A stretch of 64,000 nucleotides of DNA. Origin: an uncultured Mucispirillum sp. (GTDB lineage Bacteria > Chrysiogenota > Deferribacteres > Deferribacterales > Mucispirillaceae). The translations under genes and the position numbers were made by a program. Shown one piece after another: positions 7,442 to 15,286 of the stretch; position 1 is the first letter of the stretch; each line of letters begins with the position of its first letter. The stretch covers positions 1 through 64,000 of the forward strand of contig CALUZC010000013.1 of assembly GCA_944325215.1 (NCBI GenBank), written 5' to 3'. Below the pieces are notes generated by a model. The model saw only the letters and a program-made list of their open reading frames with translations. It was not told where the DNA came from and made no database searches.

Positions 7442-9424
7442 TTATTTAAGTTTTCCTTGTATATACAATACAGTTTCTTCTGAACCATAATTTTGAGCAT
7501 ATTCTAAAACATCTATCCCTTCATATAAATCATCTAAATTTGCACCTTGTTCCACTAATAATTTTACACTTTCTAAATTTTTAGTTTCAATAGCTCTAAA
7601 AAGTATTGGTTTTCCTTTTTCATTACGGACATTTACATCAAGCCCATACTTAATAAAAAGTTTCATTTTTTCAGCATCACCTGCATTATTAAATACTGCA
7701 GCACCTAATTTTTTACCTAAATACATATTTTCTTTCATAATTAAAAGCTGTTCAATAAATTTATTATTATTTGTCCATTCAATAGGGACAAAATAATAAT
7801 TATCATAAATATCAAACCCATTAATAATAAGATAAGTTGCAAGACGGTTATATCCTTTTTCCAATGCAATATGTAAAAGCCCCTGCCCTGCATCATTTGT
7901 ATGGTTTATAAAACCTGCTGGTTTTGATGCAACCATTTCTAAAAGCTCATCTTCATCTAACTCAAAAGATAATTCATCACGAATAAAAGAATTAAGAAAA
8001 TCATTATATCCATTTATGTCATACTGCATGAACATATCCTGCAATTTATTATAATATCCATATTCCTGGTCACTCATATCTGAAAATTTATAGTTACTGA
8101 ATACATCATTTAATAAATCTCTGCAGCTGTATGCTATTGTTGAAGTGGAATAAAGACCTTCAGTATTATTATAAATTGGTGGTGCACAAGGAATTGGTGG
8201 ATAATTATATTTCATTAAAAGTTTTACAGCCTGAATGTTATTTGTAAATATAGCAATAGCAAAAAGATTTATATGGTATTTTACAGGATACTGTAGTTTT
8301 AAATGGTTTGCATCAAGCATCATTTGAAATAGTTCCATATCTTTATATGTTAATGCTGCTGCTATTGGTTCATACCGTAATGCAACATCATCACTATCAA
8401 AGCCATAATCATCACTATTATCATCTAATTTGTATCCAGTTTCTTCTTCATATTTTGGAAAATTTAGATTTTTAACACTGTATCTGTATGGTTCGTATTC
8501 TGGTATAATAACAGAATTACTAGTTGGGTCTACTAAAGCGAAAAAACTATCTTTGATTTCATCTTTTAAAAACGGAAATTTATGGTAAATTAATAAATCT
8601 GTTGATTTAACCTTTTCATACAAAATAGCTTCTTGTATATCACGCCTTAATTTCATTTCTTTTTTTTCTGAATCTATAATATTAGAAAGAATATCTAAAA
8701 TCTCTCTATTTGAAGTGCTTTGTGTATATATACTATACTCTTCAGGTGATACTTTTGCTCCAGCACTAACAAGTAAATTAATAATCTCCATATTTCTTGT
8801 TGAGATAGCATAATAAAGAGCATCTTTTTTAAACAAGTAATCTTTTTGATTTATATTAGATTTTGGAAGATATGCTTCTACCATTTGAACATTTTTTAAA
8901 AGTATAGCATTTTGTAAAGGTGTATAATATGTATAACCATTTATTTTATCCACTTCTGCATTATGAGATAAAAGTAGAGATGCCATATCGTAAGTAGATG
9001 CAAAATCTATGGCAGATAAATAATATTTTGGAGTAGTCAGGTTTATATTTGCTCCATTATCAAGTAAATACTCTGCTATTTTCATATTATTATTTTCTAC
9101 AGCTTTCATAAGCGGCGAACTTTCTGGAAAATAATTGATTGCATTAACATCAGCATCTTTTGATACAAGCTTTTTAACCATATCAAAATCATTATGCACT
9201 ACTGCAATAAATAATGGTGTTGGATTTTTGCCGACAAATTTTCCATTTAAGAAAACTTCATCATTGGCAATGTGACTATTTACTCCGCATTTTTTAACTA
9301 GTTTTTCTAAATTATCATAACTATCTAATACACATTTTTTATCAACATCTACAATGTAATAAGATGCATAAGAATACGTATAACACAGCAAAATTAGTAT
9401 AACAAACGAAAATATTTTTTTCAT
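7442..9424 (-). CDS. Exported ankyrin-repeat protein
   Basis: A 660-residue protein from ATG 9424, nine bases after AGGGAG; a GTG at 9433 overlaps that site and is rejected. It begins with a signal peptide (MKKIFSFVILILLCYTYSYA). Ankyrin repeats occupy about residues 65-230 ('TPLFIAVVHNDFDMVKKLV', 'SPLMKAVENNNMKIAEYLL') and again 350-420 and 515-650 ('GQGLLHIALEKGYNRLATYL', 'KPILFRAIETKNLESVKLL'). The middle is acidic and Tyr-rich. Ankyrin repeats bind proteins; export suggests a periplasmic or surface partner. It follows a DUF2062 gene by 25 bases, probably in one transcript. Confidence 0.88.
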   Translation of the reverse strand: MKKIFSFVILILLCYTYSYASYYIVDVDKKCVLDSYDNLEKLVKKCGVNSHIANDEVFLNGKFVGKNPTPLFIAVVHNDFDMVKKLVSKDADVNAINYFPESSPLMKAVENNNMKIAEYLLDNGANINLTTPKYYLSAIDFASTYDMASLLLSHNAEVDKINGYTYYTPLQNAILLKNVQMVEAYLPKSNINQKDYLFKKDALYYAISTRNMEIINLLVSAGAKVSPEEYSIYTQSTSNREILDILSNIIDSEKKEMKLRRDIQEAILYEKVKSTDLLIYHKFPFLKDEIKDSFFALVDPTSNSVIIPEYEPYRYSVKNLNFPKYEEETGYKLDDNSDDYGFDSDDVALRYEPIAAALTYKDMELFQMMLDANHLKLQYPVKYHINLFAIAIFTNNIQAVKLLMKYNYPPIPCAPPIYNNTEGLYSTSTIAYSCRDLLNDVFSNYKFSDMSDQEYGYYNKLQDMFMQYDINGYNDFLNSFIRDELSFELDEDELLEMVASKPAGFINHTNDAGQGLLHIALEKGYNRLATYLIINGFDIYDNYYFVPIEWTNNNKFIEQLLIMKENMYLGKKLGAAVFNNAGDAEKMKLFIKYGLDVNVRNEKGKPILFRAIETKNLESVKLLVEQGANLDDLYEGIDVLEYAQNYGSEETVLYIQGKLK

Positions 9425-9449
9425 AAAACACACTCCCTTTTGTATGTAT

Positions 9450-9983
9450 TTATTTTTGCTTTATATTATGTTTTATTCTATGTTTTGCAATAAATTTTTC
9501 CTTTAATTTAGAAGCATACCTATAAGCTATAAAATATCCTAAAATAGAAAAAAATACCATATATATAATACTGCCCATAAGAATAGGTTTACCCCAAAAT
9601 ATAAACGTCTGCTTTATGCCCTCTATAATACCTGCTTGAAAAAAGCTCATAAATTCATCATAACCGCCAGTTTCCTTCCCCATTAAAAATGAACCTGTTA
9701 TATAATATAAATATAAAAGTGGCAGGTTTGTAAAAGTGTTACTAACCCACGTCATAGCAAGCCCAACAGGCAGGCTGAAATGTATTTTAAAAAGTTTTGC
9801 TGCCAGCCATATAACAAATACAATATTCATCTGCCATACTATTGGAGTTAACCCGCAGAAAAGCCCTACGGCAGTTCCAAGTGCCACATATTCTGGGTTA
9901 TGGCGTTCTCTTTTAATAGGTACTATAAGTTTTAAATATGAATATCTATATAAATCTGTAAGATAATTTTTTCTTTTACGCAT
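9450..9983 (-). CDS. DUF2062 inner-membrane protein
   Basis: A 177-residue protein with a basic N-terminus and three or four hydrophobic segments. The stretch 'PEYVALGTAVGLFCGLTPI' followed by 'TWVSNTFTNLPLLYLYY' is characteristic of DUF2062, a family of small membrane proteins of unknown biochemical function found in many Gram-negatives. It lies immediately upstream of the exported ankyrin protein. Confidence 0.85.
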   Translation of the reverse strand: MRKRKNYLTDLYRYSYLKLIVPIKRERHNPEYVALGTAVGLFCGLTPIVWQMNIVFVIWLAAKLFKIHFSLPVGLAMTWVSNTFTNLPLLYLYYITGSFLMGKETGGYDEFMSFFQAGIIEGIKQTFIFWGKPILMGSIIYMVFFSILGYFIAYRYASKLKEKFIAKHRIKHNIKQK

Positions 9984-10078
9984 ATTTCACCTAGTAGAAC
10001 TTATCATACAAAAATAACAATTTCAACATATTTAATTTTCTTATAGACTATATCCATATTTTTCACTAATATAATAGC

Positions 10079-11827
10079 ATGAAAAAAGTAAGTATGTTAT
10101 TTTTACGGTTTATTTTTGCTTTTGGTTTAATGTATGCAGGCAGTATATTTATTGATTACTTTGGTATGGTAATATATGCTTTATCTGTATTAATATTTTC
10201 TGCCCCTATTATACTTAATAATGCAGCAAGATACAGTTTAAAAAAAGAAATCAAATTAATAGAGCTTGAAAAAAGTAAGATATTTTACAGGTTTTTTTCT
10301 GGTAAAACATTTGGTTATATTATTATTATAACCTTAGGGTTATTTTTTGCTTTTGTTATACCTGTTAGAATATATTTATTTTCTTCCGTTGAATTTTTAT
10401 GCCTTTTAATAATATTTCCTATACTGCTGTTTTCAAAATATATAAGTGCAAAACTTGTGCTTTCTGTATATAATGATAAATTTGCACCCTATAAAATAGA
10501 ATCCTTATCATATATTTTAACTTCTTTTTTTACTGCCATAATTTTTCCTATACTTACATATTATCTAAAAGATATAAATATACATATTCCATTTTTAGAT
10601 AATAATATAAACTCTCTTGAGTATAATTATGCTGCTTATATGATAGGAAGTGCTTTGGAAGTCTTTGATAATATAAGCTATACAATATTAAATGCCGAAG
10701 TTATACGCACTGCACCACTATGGGTATTTTTAATGGCATTAATTATAGTAAGCGGTGGTGGAATTATCTTTTATGGTATAATAAGTTTTATAAGTTTTTT
10801 CTTTATAAAAAGGGAAAATTTAACGAAAGTTTTTAAAAACCCTGCTAGAAGTGATGAAGAAAAAATCAATAAATTTTTAGCTGCCTTTGTTATTATACTG
10901 CTTACTATTTTTATATACCCTTCTATTTTTGCTTCTGTAACATATATATCTGCAGCAAAGCAAGAGTTAGTAAAAGATACAATAAAAGCAAATACTGTAG
11001 CTGTTGAAATGATTAATGGAGTAATGTATAAGGAAGGCACTTTAAGCAAAATGCAAATAGCAGCTGACATTGCATATGGTGCTGTTAAGGAAGAATTAAT
11101 AGCTAATGTTAATAAAATGTATGATGAAATGGTTATAAATACAGATAAATATCTTGACTGGTATTATAGTTTATCTGCTGAATATAACAGGTTATTTAAG
11201 CTGATTACTGGCAGTATAGAAGAATATATGGCTGATAAATTAAAAGAAAAATTAATGGATAATTTAACTCAAAGCGTTAATATTAATGTTGCAGAAAAAA
11301 ATATTGAACAATTAAAAAATAAAATAGATAAAATATTAGAAGATAATAAAATAACTAAAAAAAATGCATTATTTGATATTACTACTGAAATAAATGTGGA
11401 AGATATTTATTCTTTAGTAGAAATAGAGCCTATTCTTGATGTGCAAAAACGTTTTATTGTTTCAACTGGTGGTGGTTTGGCAGCTGGAGCAATAGTTGGC
11501 ACAATAGCAAGTAAAGTGGCAGCAAAAACAGGCTTTAAAACGGCAGCAAAGGCAGCGGCAAAAGCTGCAGCAGGCAAGGCAGTAAGTGCAGCTGCTGGTG
11601 TGGCAGCAGGTGTTGTTTCTTCTATATTTACTTCACCAGTAGGTGGGGCAGCCATAGGCACTGCAACAGGTGTAGCTATTGATAAAGGGCTTTTAAAACT
11701 GGAAGAAATAATAAAGCGAGATGAATATAAAAAAGAAATCATATCATCAATAGAAGAAAGCAGGCAGAGTATGATTAATATGATAATAAAAGCCTTTGAA
11801 GAAAATGATAACAGTAGTAATAATTAA
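10079..11827 (+). CDS. Large membrane protein of unknown function with Ala/Gly-rich C-terminus
   Basis: A 582-residue protein I cannot name. Residues 1-285 contain about seven hydrophobic segments. Residues 295-455 are soluble, charged and helical (repeated Lys/Glu/Asn heptad-like runs). Residues 460-545 are an Ala/Gly-rich amphipathic stretch ('GGGLAAGAIVGTIASKVAAK', then AAKAAAKAAAGKAV) of the kind found in some holin-like or membrane-inserting regions. A short charged tail follows. No ribosome binding site is evident before ATG 10079, so the start is uncertain (ATG 10094 is an alternative). Its 3' end overlaps the converging Spy-like gene by 4 bases. Confidence 0.75.
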   Translation: MKKVSMLFLRFIFAFGLMYAGSIFIDYFGMVIYALSVLIFSAPIILNNAARYSLKKEIKLIELEKSKIFYRFFSGKTFGYIIIITLGLFFAFVIPVRIYLFSSVEFLCLLIIFPILLFSKYISAKLVLSVYNDKFAPYKIESLSYILTSFFTAIIFPILTYYLKDINIHIPFLDNNINSLEYNYAAYMIGSALEVFDNISYTILNAEVIRTAPLWVFLMALIIVSGGGIIFYGIISFISFFFIKRENLTKVFKNPARSDEEKINKFLAAFVIILLTIFIYPSIFASVTYISAAKQELVKDTIKANTVAVEMINGVMYKEGTLSKMQIAADIAYGAVKEELIANVNKMYDEMVINTDKYLDWYYSLSAEYNRLFKLITGSIEEYMADKLKEKLMDNLTQSVNINVAEKNIEQLKNKIDKILEDNKITKKNALFDITTEINVEDIYSLVEIEPILDVQKRFIVSTGGGLAAGAIVGTIASKVAAKTGFKTAAKAAAKAAAGKAVSAAAGVAAGVVSSIFTSPVGGAAIGTATGVAIDKGLLKLEEIIKRDEYKKEIISSIEESRQSMINMIIKAFEENDNSSNN

Positions 11828-12486
11828 GGTTCCACATCTTCAGTTTTAATAGTTTCAAAATCAAGTTCATGGTAAACTTTATATGTATCCCAGTTGTTTT
11901 TAACTCTATCTATCATATATCTGTTAAGAAAATCAAAGGTTTGCCTGTCTACTTTATCGGCAGCCTGTAAATTTTCTGGTATAATTTGACCTGCTGGAAT
12001 AGTAAGAGTAATGGACCTTAATTTATTTTCAAACCCTTTATCAGCTAAACGTTCTTGAGTTTTTTTAGCTTCTTCTGCACGCCATTTTTCTTCCATAGCT
12101 TGGCTATACTGTTCTCTTTGGCTTATTAAGGCATCAGATTTATTTCTATAACTAGAATATTGTGCAGCTGTAAGTATTTTTTCTAATTCAAATTTAAATT
12201 CGCTGTATAATGTTCTACGTTTTGCCATAAACATATCTCTTTCAGCAGTATATTTTAAAACATATTTGGCTGAAAGCATATTAACCATATCCATTTGGTC
12301 TGGGGTAAGCCCTGCATTTTTAAGCAGATGGGTATTATATACCCGTTGAGCAAGCACATCGATAGAATATGGGTTGCCTTCCACCTTGTTAAAAACTACA
12401 GGCATCAAGGCAGCCCCTGTAATAATTCCTAATACAAAAATAATTATAAAGACTATTAGATATTTAACAGACTTTTTTATTACCAT
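11824..12486 (-). CDS. Membrane-anchored Spy/CpxP-like (LTxxQ-type) protein
   Basis: 220 residues with one N-terminal membrane segment ('YLIVFIIIFVLGIITGAAL') and a helical, charged periplasmic part. The sequence 'NAGLTPDQMDMVNMLSAKY' and 'LEKILTAAQYSSYRNK' resembles the paired LTxxQ motifs of the Spy/CpxP/CnrX superfamily, which act as chaperones or sensors in envelope stress systems. It is third in an operon with an ECF sigma factor and an anti-sigma-like protein, separated by 3 bases. The fold assignment is by motif; a role in envelope stress sensing is inference from the operon. Confidence 0.72.
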   Translation of the reverse strand: MVIKKSVKYLIVFIIIFVLGIITGAALMPVVFNKVEGNPYSIDVLAQRVYNTHLLKNAGLTPDQMDMVNMLSAKYVLKYTAERDMFMAKRRTLYSEFKFELEKILTAAQYSSYRNKSDALISQREQYSQAMEEKWRAEEAKKTQERLADKGFENKLRSITLTIPAGQIIPENLQAADKVDRQTFDFLNRYMIDRVKNNWDTYKVYHELDFETIKTEDVEP

Positions 12487-12489
12487 ATT

Positions 12490-13263
12490 CTAATATAACC
12501 CCGTATTAAAATAGTCTGTAACCATAAATTCTGCCATACTAGGATCATAGCTCGAAAAAAGATTTAATGCCAGTAAAATAGCAGCAGCTGCTACAATTGC
12601 AGAACCTATTAAGAATTTTTTAGACACTTTTTCAAATGATATAATATTATCTTCATCTTCTTCTGCATTGATTTTATCCATAACTTTTTGGGTAAAATCT
12701 TTAGCTGGCATTTTTATTACATGTTTATTTAAGCTGTGCAGTAATTCTTCTATATTATCTTCATTATATACTTTTTTACCTTCTTTAATACGAGCCATTA
12801 CACTGCTTGTAAAATCTGCTTTTGGTGCTACTATATCTTGATAAGGCAGGCTTTCAAGCATATCATCTACCATATTTAAATCATATGAACTATCAAATTC
12901 AGCATCATTTTTTATTTTATTCATAACTTTACTAGTAAAATCATCACCAGGAACTGTTTCTTCTACTTTTAAGCTGTCATGCAGTAAAGTTTCAATATTA
13001 TTTTCATCATATCCTTGTTTGTCTTGCTTAATACGAGCCATAATATTACTTGTAAAATCTGCTTTTGGTGCTACTATATCTTGATAAGGCAGGCTTTCAA
13101 GCATATCATCTACCATATTTAAGTCATACGAACTATCAAATTCAGCATCATTTTTTATTTTATTCATAACTTTATTAGTAAAATCATCACTAGATTTAGT
13201 TTCTTTTACTTTCAAACTTTCTAACAATTCTTTTATACTTTCTTCATTATACTTTTGTTTCAT
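12490..13263 (-). CDS. Anti-sigma-like membrane protein with internal tandem duplication
   Basis: 257 residues, cytoplasmic N-terminus, one membrane segment near 209-230 ('KFLIGSAIVAAAAILLALNL') and a short exported tail. The cytoplasmic part carries five copies of a DFTxxVMxxI motif at residues 27, 69, 108, 150 and 189 (alternating spacing 42 and 39). Residues about 27-98 and 108-178 are nearly identical, and the DNA repeat is just as close at a 243-base period, so the duplication is recent. The motif resembles the start of the cytoplasmic helix bundle in some anti-sigma factors. Position right after the sigma gene supports an anti-sigma role, which is inference. No zinc-binding HxxxCxxC motif is visible. 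Confidence 0.75.
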   Translation of the reverse strand: MKQKYNEESIKELLESLKVKETKSSDDFTNKVMNKIKNDAEFDSSYDLNMVDDMLESLPYQDIVAPKADFTSNIMARIKQDKQGYDENNIETLLHDSLKVEETVPGDDFTSKVMNKIKNDAEFDSSYDLNMVDDMLESLPYQDIVAPKADFTSSVMARIKEGKKVYNEDNIEELLHSLNKHVIKMPAKDFTQKVMDKINAEEDEDNIISFEKVSKKFLIGSAIVAAAAILLALNLFSSYDPSMAEFMVTDYFNTGLY

Positions 13264-13279
13264 AAACTGCCCCTTTTGC

Positions 13280-13840
13280 TTAAGACATTTTATTAATTAT
13301 TTCAGCTAATTTTTTACGGCTTCTAAAAGCAGTAACTTTTACATTGGATTCTGTCATACCTGTAAGGGAAGCAATTTCTGCTACGCTTCGCTCTTCTGCA
13401 TACATCATAGAGATAATTGTTCTTTCAACAGGTTTTAACTGTTCCATAGCTTTCATAAGCATTTTATAATTTTCATCACCTAATACATTTGTTTCAGGTG
13501 TTCTATAATCTATACCAAGTTCAATAGTCTGCTCTGTTTCTTCATCAAAAGATGACATTGGCACATCTTTTTGAGCATATTTTTGTCTCCAAAAATCTTT
13601 ACAGCTTCTAATGGCAATAACTGTAAGCCAGTTTACAAATGGAGAATCGTTTTTAAAAGTCTTTAATGACTTATATGATTTAAAAAATATATCGTTAGCC
13701 ACTTCGTCCACGTAATCATGGGGAATATGCATAGATACTATTTTAAATATTTTAGCTTTATATTTATCAATCAATAAAGCAAACTGGTCAACATCACCCT
13801 CAAGCACCGATGATATAATATCTATATCATTAAATTCCAT
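13280..13840 (-). CDS. ECF-subfamily RNA polymerase sigma factor
   Basis: 186 residues with region 2 ('DQFALLIDKYKAKIFKIV', 'VDEVANDIFFKSYKSL', 'FVNWLTVIAIRSCKDFWR') and region 4 ('LKPVERTIISMMYAEERS', 'EIASLTGMTESNVKVTAFR'), and no regions 1 or 3, as in extracytoplasmic-function sigma factors. The two genes downstream (anti-sigma-like and Spy-like) make a typical signal-transduction unit. On the minus strand GTAACTT (13899-13905) is followed 15-16 bases later by CGACA (13879-13883), a possible self-recognised promoter, though weak. Confidence 0.93.
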   Translation of the reverse strand: MEFNDIDIISSVLEGDVDQFALLIDKYKAKIFKIVSMHIPHDYVDEVANDIFFKSYKSLKTFKNDSPFVNWLTVIAIRSCKDFWRQKYAQKDVPMSSFDEETEQTIELGIDYRTPETNVLGDENYKMLMKAMEQLKPVERTIISMMYAEERSVAEIASLTGMTESNVKVTAFRSRKKLAEIINKMS

Positions 13841-13915
13841 TTTATCCCCTCATTAAAATATCCCTTCTATATATAGTCTGTCGTCAATAATTATAAACAA
13901 GTTACATAATAAATA

Positions 13916-15148
13916 CTATTTTTCGAAAGAATATTTAAAATCATCATTATCGTATGTGCCTGAAAGTATTGCTGCAACATCTTCAATAATAACTATTTCT
14001 TCGTTTGTAGGTATAAGTAAAACTTTAACAGTGGAATCATCTTTTGAGATAATATTTTCACCTGTTAAGTTATTATTTTTATCATTATCTAATACTATAC
14101 CAAAATGTTCAAGTCCATTACATACAAGCTGCCTTGCAACTGGCGAATTTTCCCCAACTCCTGCTGTAAAAATTATACCATCAAGCCTGCCAAGTATAGC
14201 ATAATATTCACCAATTAATTTTTTCAGCCTGTATGCTTCAATATCCATAGCAAGCTGGCAGGCTTTATCACCTTCTCCTGCAACGCGGACAATATCACGT
14301 CTATCTGTATATCTGCCAGTAATGCCAAGCACACCAGAGCGTTTATTTAAAATGGTATTTACTTCTTCAGAAGTAAACCCTTCTTTATCCATCATAAAAA
14401 GTGGAACGGCAGGGTCAATACTGCCACATCTTGTGCCCATAACTGCCCCATCAAGTGGTGTAAACCCCATAGAAGTATCAATAGATTTACCACCTTTACA
14501 TGCAGTAACACTTACCCCGTTACCAATATGCAGGCTAATAAAATTAGTATCTTTAATATCTTTATTAAGCATAACAGCAGCACGTCTTGTAACATAGAGA
14601 TGGCTTGTGCCATGAAATCCATATTTTCTAACCCCATATTTTTCATACCATTTCATAGGTATTGCATACATATAGGCAGTTTCAGGCATTGTTTGGTGAA
14701 ATGCAGTATCAAATACAGCAATCTGTACAACATTAGGGAGTAATGATTTCATAGCCATAATACCTGAAAGGTTTGGTGGGTTATGTAGTGGGGCAAGGCT
14801 TGATAAATTATCAATTGCTTTAATAACATTATCATCAATTAGCACACTTTTATTAAAAAATTCTCCACCATGAACAATTCGATGTCCTACAGCATCAATT
14901 TCTTTAAGGTCTTTAATAACGCCAAATTCTTCATCTGTTAAAAATTTAAACACTAAATTAATAGCATCTTTATGGTCTGCACATTCACATTCTAGCCTGT
15001 GTTTTTGGTATCTTGCATAATGAATAATAAATGTACCAACAAACCCAATACGTTCTATACCACCCTTTGCAATAAGTTTGTTGTTGGCTGTATCATATAG
15101 CTGATATTTTACTGAAGAACTTCCGCAGTTAAGTGCTAATATTTTCAT
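13916..15148 (-). CDS. ackA: Acetate kinase
   Basis: Interconverts acetyl phosphate and acetate with ATP formation. 410 residues beginning MKILALNCGSSSVKYQLYD, with 'HRIVHGGEFF', 'APLHNPPNLSGI', 'FDTAFHQTMPETAYMY', 'KYGFHGTSHLYV', 'HIGNGVSVTA' and 'GVGENSPVAR', all family signatures at the expected order. No pta lies next to it in this window. A good promoter lies upstream. Confidence 0.97.
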   Translation of the reverse strand: MKILALNCGSSSVKYQLYDTANNKLIAKGGIERIGFVGTFIIHYARYQKHRLECECADHKDAINLVFKFLTDEEFGVIKDLKEIDAVGHRIVHGGEFFNKSVLIDDNVIKAIDNLSSLAPLHNPPNLSGIMAMKSLLPNVVQIAVFDTAFHQTMPETAYMYAIPMKWYEKYGVRKYGFHGTSHLYVTRRAAVMLNKDIKDTNFISLHIGNGVSVTACKGGKSIDTSMGFTPLDGAVMGTRCGSIDPAVPLFMMDKEGFTSEEVNTILNKRSGVLGITGRYTDRRDIVRVAGEGDKACQLAMDIEAYRLKKLIGEYYAILGRLDGIIFTAGVGENSPVARQLVCNGLEHFGIVLDNDKNNNLTGENIISKDDSTVKVLLIPTNEEIVIIEDVAAILSGTYDNDDFKYSFEK

Positions 15149-15167
15149 AATGCCCCCTTAATTAAAA

Positions 15168-15196
15168 ATAATACTTGGTAAATGTCAATATGTCAA
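15168..15196 (-). promoter_or_regulatory. Promoter of ackA
   Basis: On the minus strand TTGACA (15191-15196) and TATTAT (15168-15173) are separated by 17 bases. A second TTGACA (15183-15188) lies inside the spacer. Confidence 0.65.
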
Positions 15197-15227
15197 ACAT
15201 TTTAATTTATATTGCTATTACATACTT

Positions 15228-15257
15228 TTTACACAATTTTACACTATAAAATATAAT
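15228..15257 (+). promoter_or_regulatory. Promoter of the ccmF-like gene
   Basis: TTTACA (15228-15233) and TATAAT (15252-15257) are separated by 18 bases, about 30 bases upstream of the chosen start. Confidence 0.5.
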
Positions 15258-15286
15258 TATTTATTCGGTTATTTATGAGGTGTATT

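Noticed and set aside
11407-11742. Ala/Pro-rich open frame on the minus strand
   Set aside because: It is the antisense of the Ala/Gly-rich part of the membrane protein gene; GC-richer codons there open the other strand.
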